DNA from: Gorillibacterium sp.
GTDB lineage: Bacteria > Bacillota > Bacilli > Paenibacillales > NBRC-103111
NCBI GenBank assembly: GCA_023511325.1
Contig: JAIMBU010000155.1
Span: 1 to 6,586, forward strand
Direction: 5' to 3'
Length of the DNA stretch: 6,586 bases
Shown piece by piece: positions 5,951 through 6,586 of the stretch. The notes beneath the pieces were generated by a model that was not told where the DNA came from, did no database searches, and saw nothing but the letters and a program-made list of their open reading frames with translations. Every line of letters starts with the position of its first letter. The stretch's first letter is position 1. Position numbers and translations under genes: made by a program.

Positions 5951-5965
5951 TTCGCTTATCTTGCT
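5951..5965 (+). repeat. third copy of the 15-bp operator unit, overlapping the regulator promoter
   Basis: TTCGCTTATCTTGCT matches the unit in the neighbouring inverted repeat with one mismatch and has the same orientation as the copy at 5921-5935. The centre-to-centre distance is 30 bp, about three helical turns. Its last bases are the TG and first T of the regulator's extended -10, so occupancy should block transcription of the regulator gene and give autorepression. Confidence 0.65.
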
Positions 5966-5970
5966 ATAAT
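5962..5970 (+). promoter_or_regulatory. extended -10 promoter of the AraC-family regulator gene
   Basis: TGCTATAAT is a perfect TGnTATAAT element, with TATAAT at 5965-5970. No good -35 sits at 17 bases; TTGCAG at 5939-5944 is 20 bases away. Transcription would start near 5977, leaving a leader of about 78 bases before the ATG at 6055. The operator copy at 5951-5965 overlaps it. Confidence 0.7.
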
Positions 5971-6054
5971 AGAAGGATAAATGCTTTAGTGACATCTCTG
6001 AAAGCCGTGTGTATACCAAAGCAGTATCTGAATCCACCAATTGAGGTGAGACCA

Positions 6055-6586
6055 ATGAGCAGTGAAAACAACTCGACAGCTTACGGTGATGAAGAGGGTG
6101 ATTTTTACTATGAACAAATTTATCGTACCCAGTCATTTGGGCGTATGAATCATTATCACCGTACTTATGAAATCTATTATTTGCTTTCGGGCCAACGTTC
6201 TTATTTTGTCGATGATCGCGCTTACCATATTGCCGCAGGAGATCTGATCTTTATCAATAAGCAGATTGTACACAAATCATCTGATTTGGGTCGACCAGAG
6301 CATGAACGCATCGTCATCAACTTTAGCGATGCCTTTCTCGGCACGGACCATCCCTTGTATGATCAGATGCTGTTTGGCGTCTTTGAGCATAATGATTTAA
6401 TTCGACTTGATCCAAGTGAACGTCTACATGTGCAGAATTTACTTGGTCGGATGACCTCAGAAATCTCCGAGCACACAAGCGGCTATAAAACGTATTTGCG
6501 GCTACTCCTCACGGAATTACTTCTATTTGCAGCTCGACGCATGGAACGCAATAAGACTGCCGAGCACGAGTCGGCTAGCCCTGTGC
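6055..6586 (+). CDS. AraC-family transcriptional regulator, N-terminal part (runs off the window)
   Basis: The ATG at 6055 has GAGGTGAG at 6043-6050 as ribosome site, with eight bases between GAGG and the start. The frame stays open to the window end, giving 177 residues. Residues about 24-90 form an AraC-type cupin sensor domain: HYHRTYEIYYLLSG (33-46), YFVDDRAYHIAAGDLIFIN (50-68) and IVHKS (71-75), in the order H-x-H, YE-x-YYL-x-SG, GDL-x-FI, HK-S typical of sugar-responsive AraC regulators. A helical linker with a leucine-rich stretch follows (about 145-165). The C-terminal DNA-binding domain with two helix-turn-helix motifs should lie beyond the edge and cannot be checked. It is divergent from uxaC and is therefore the natural candidate to control the uxa operon in response to a uronate or a pathway intermediate. 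The ligand and the direction of control are inferred, not seen. Confidence 0.87.
   Translation, partial: MSSENNSTAYGDEEGDFYYEQIYRTQSFGRMNHYHRTYEIYYLLSGQRSYFVDDRAYHIAAGDLIFINKQIVHKSSDLGRPEHERIVINFSDAFLGTDHPLYDQMLFGVFEHNDLIRLDPSERLHVQNLLGRMTSEISEHTSGYKTYLRLLLTELLLFAARRMERNKTAEHESASPV

Noticed and set aside
5971..5989. AGAAGG followed by ATGCTTTAG, a two-codon ORF with a good ribosome site in the regulator leader
   Set aside because: The predicted transcription start (about 5977) falls inside the ribosome site, so it would not be translated normally. It is probably chance.
6006..6020. GTATAC core with a CCAAA flank, resembling half of an ExuR/UxuR-type operator
   Set aside because: Symmetry does not extend past the six-base core and the left half does not match. 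A six-base palindrome is expected by chance.

Overview
The window is a hexuronate (galacturonate) catabolic locus from a Gram-positive bacterium. It most resembles the Paenibacillus/Bacillus group. The reasons are purine-rich Shine-Dalgarno sites before nearly every gene, two extended -10 (TGnTATAAT) promoters of the housekeeping sigma type, a strong hairpin-plus-U-run terminator, and moderate GC with no strong bias. The genus is inferred from style and gene content, not proven.

Layout from left to right. Positions 3-50 may be the last 15 codons of a gene entering from the left. A long hairpin (103-145) follows. Next is a stand-alone + strand gene for a TIM-barrel sugar phosphate isomerase/epimerase-like protein (249-1091), with its own extended -10 promoter (177-185) and a 22-bp near-perfect palindrome (194-215) just after the expected transcription start. 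Between 1092 and 1283 two transcription units converge. That gap holds a weak hairpin whose left flank resembles an insertion-sequence end, and a strong terminator for the minus-strand operon. The minus strand then carries a three-gene operon, transcribed uxaC (5851-4445), uxaB (4426-2933), uxaA (2885-1284), with gaps of 18 and 47 bases. The divergent intergenic region (5852-6054) separates uxaC from an AraC-family regulator gene that starts at 6055 and runs off the right edge.

Together UxaC (uronate isomerase), UxaB (tagaturonate reductase) and UxaA (altronate dehydratase) convert D-galacturonate to tagaturonate, altronate and then 2-keto-3-deoxygluconate (KDG). Gene order equals reaction order. 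No transporter, KDG kinase or KDPG aldolase is in the window, and the operon terminator after uxaA means they must be encoded elsewhere. The AraC-type protein has a cupin sensor domain and is the natural candidate regulator. The divergent region contains three copies of a 15-bp element (5901-5915 inverted, 5921-5935, 5951-5965) spaced by 20 and 30 bp, that is, by about whole helical turns. The last copy overlaps the regulator's own -10.

The enzymes are well-known families, and I see no previously undescribed multi-gene system. The parts that deserve attention are regulatory: the three-copy element, the palindrome in the isomerase leader, and the AraC-type regulator beside a uxa operon. An enlarged Ala/Thr-rich linker in UxaA is also notable.
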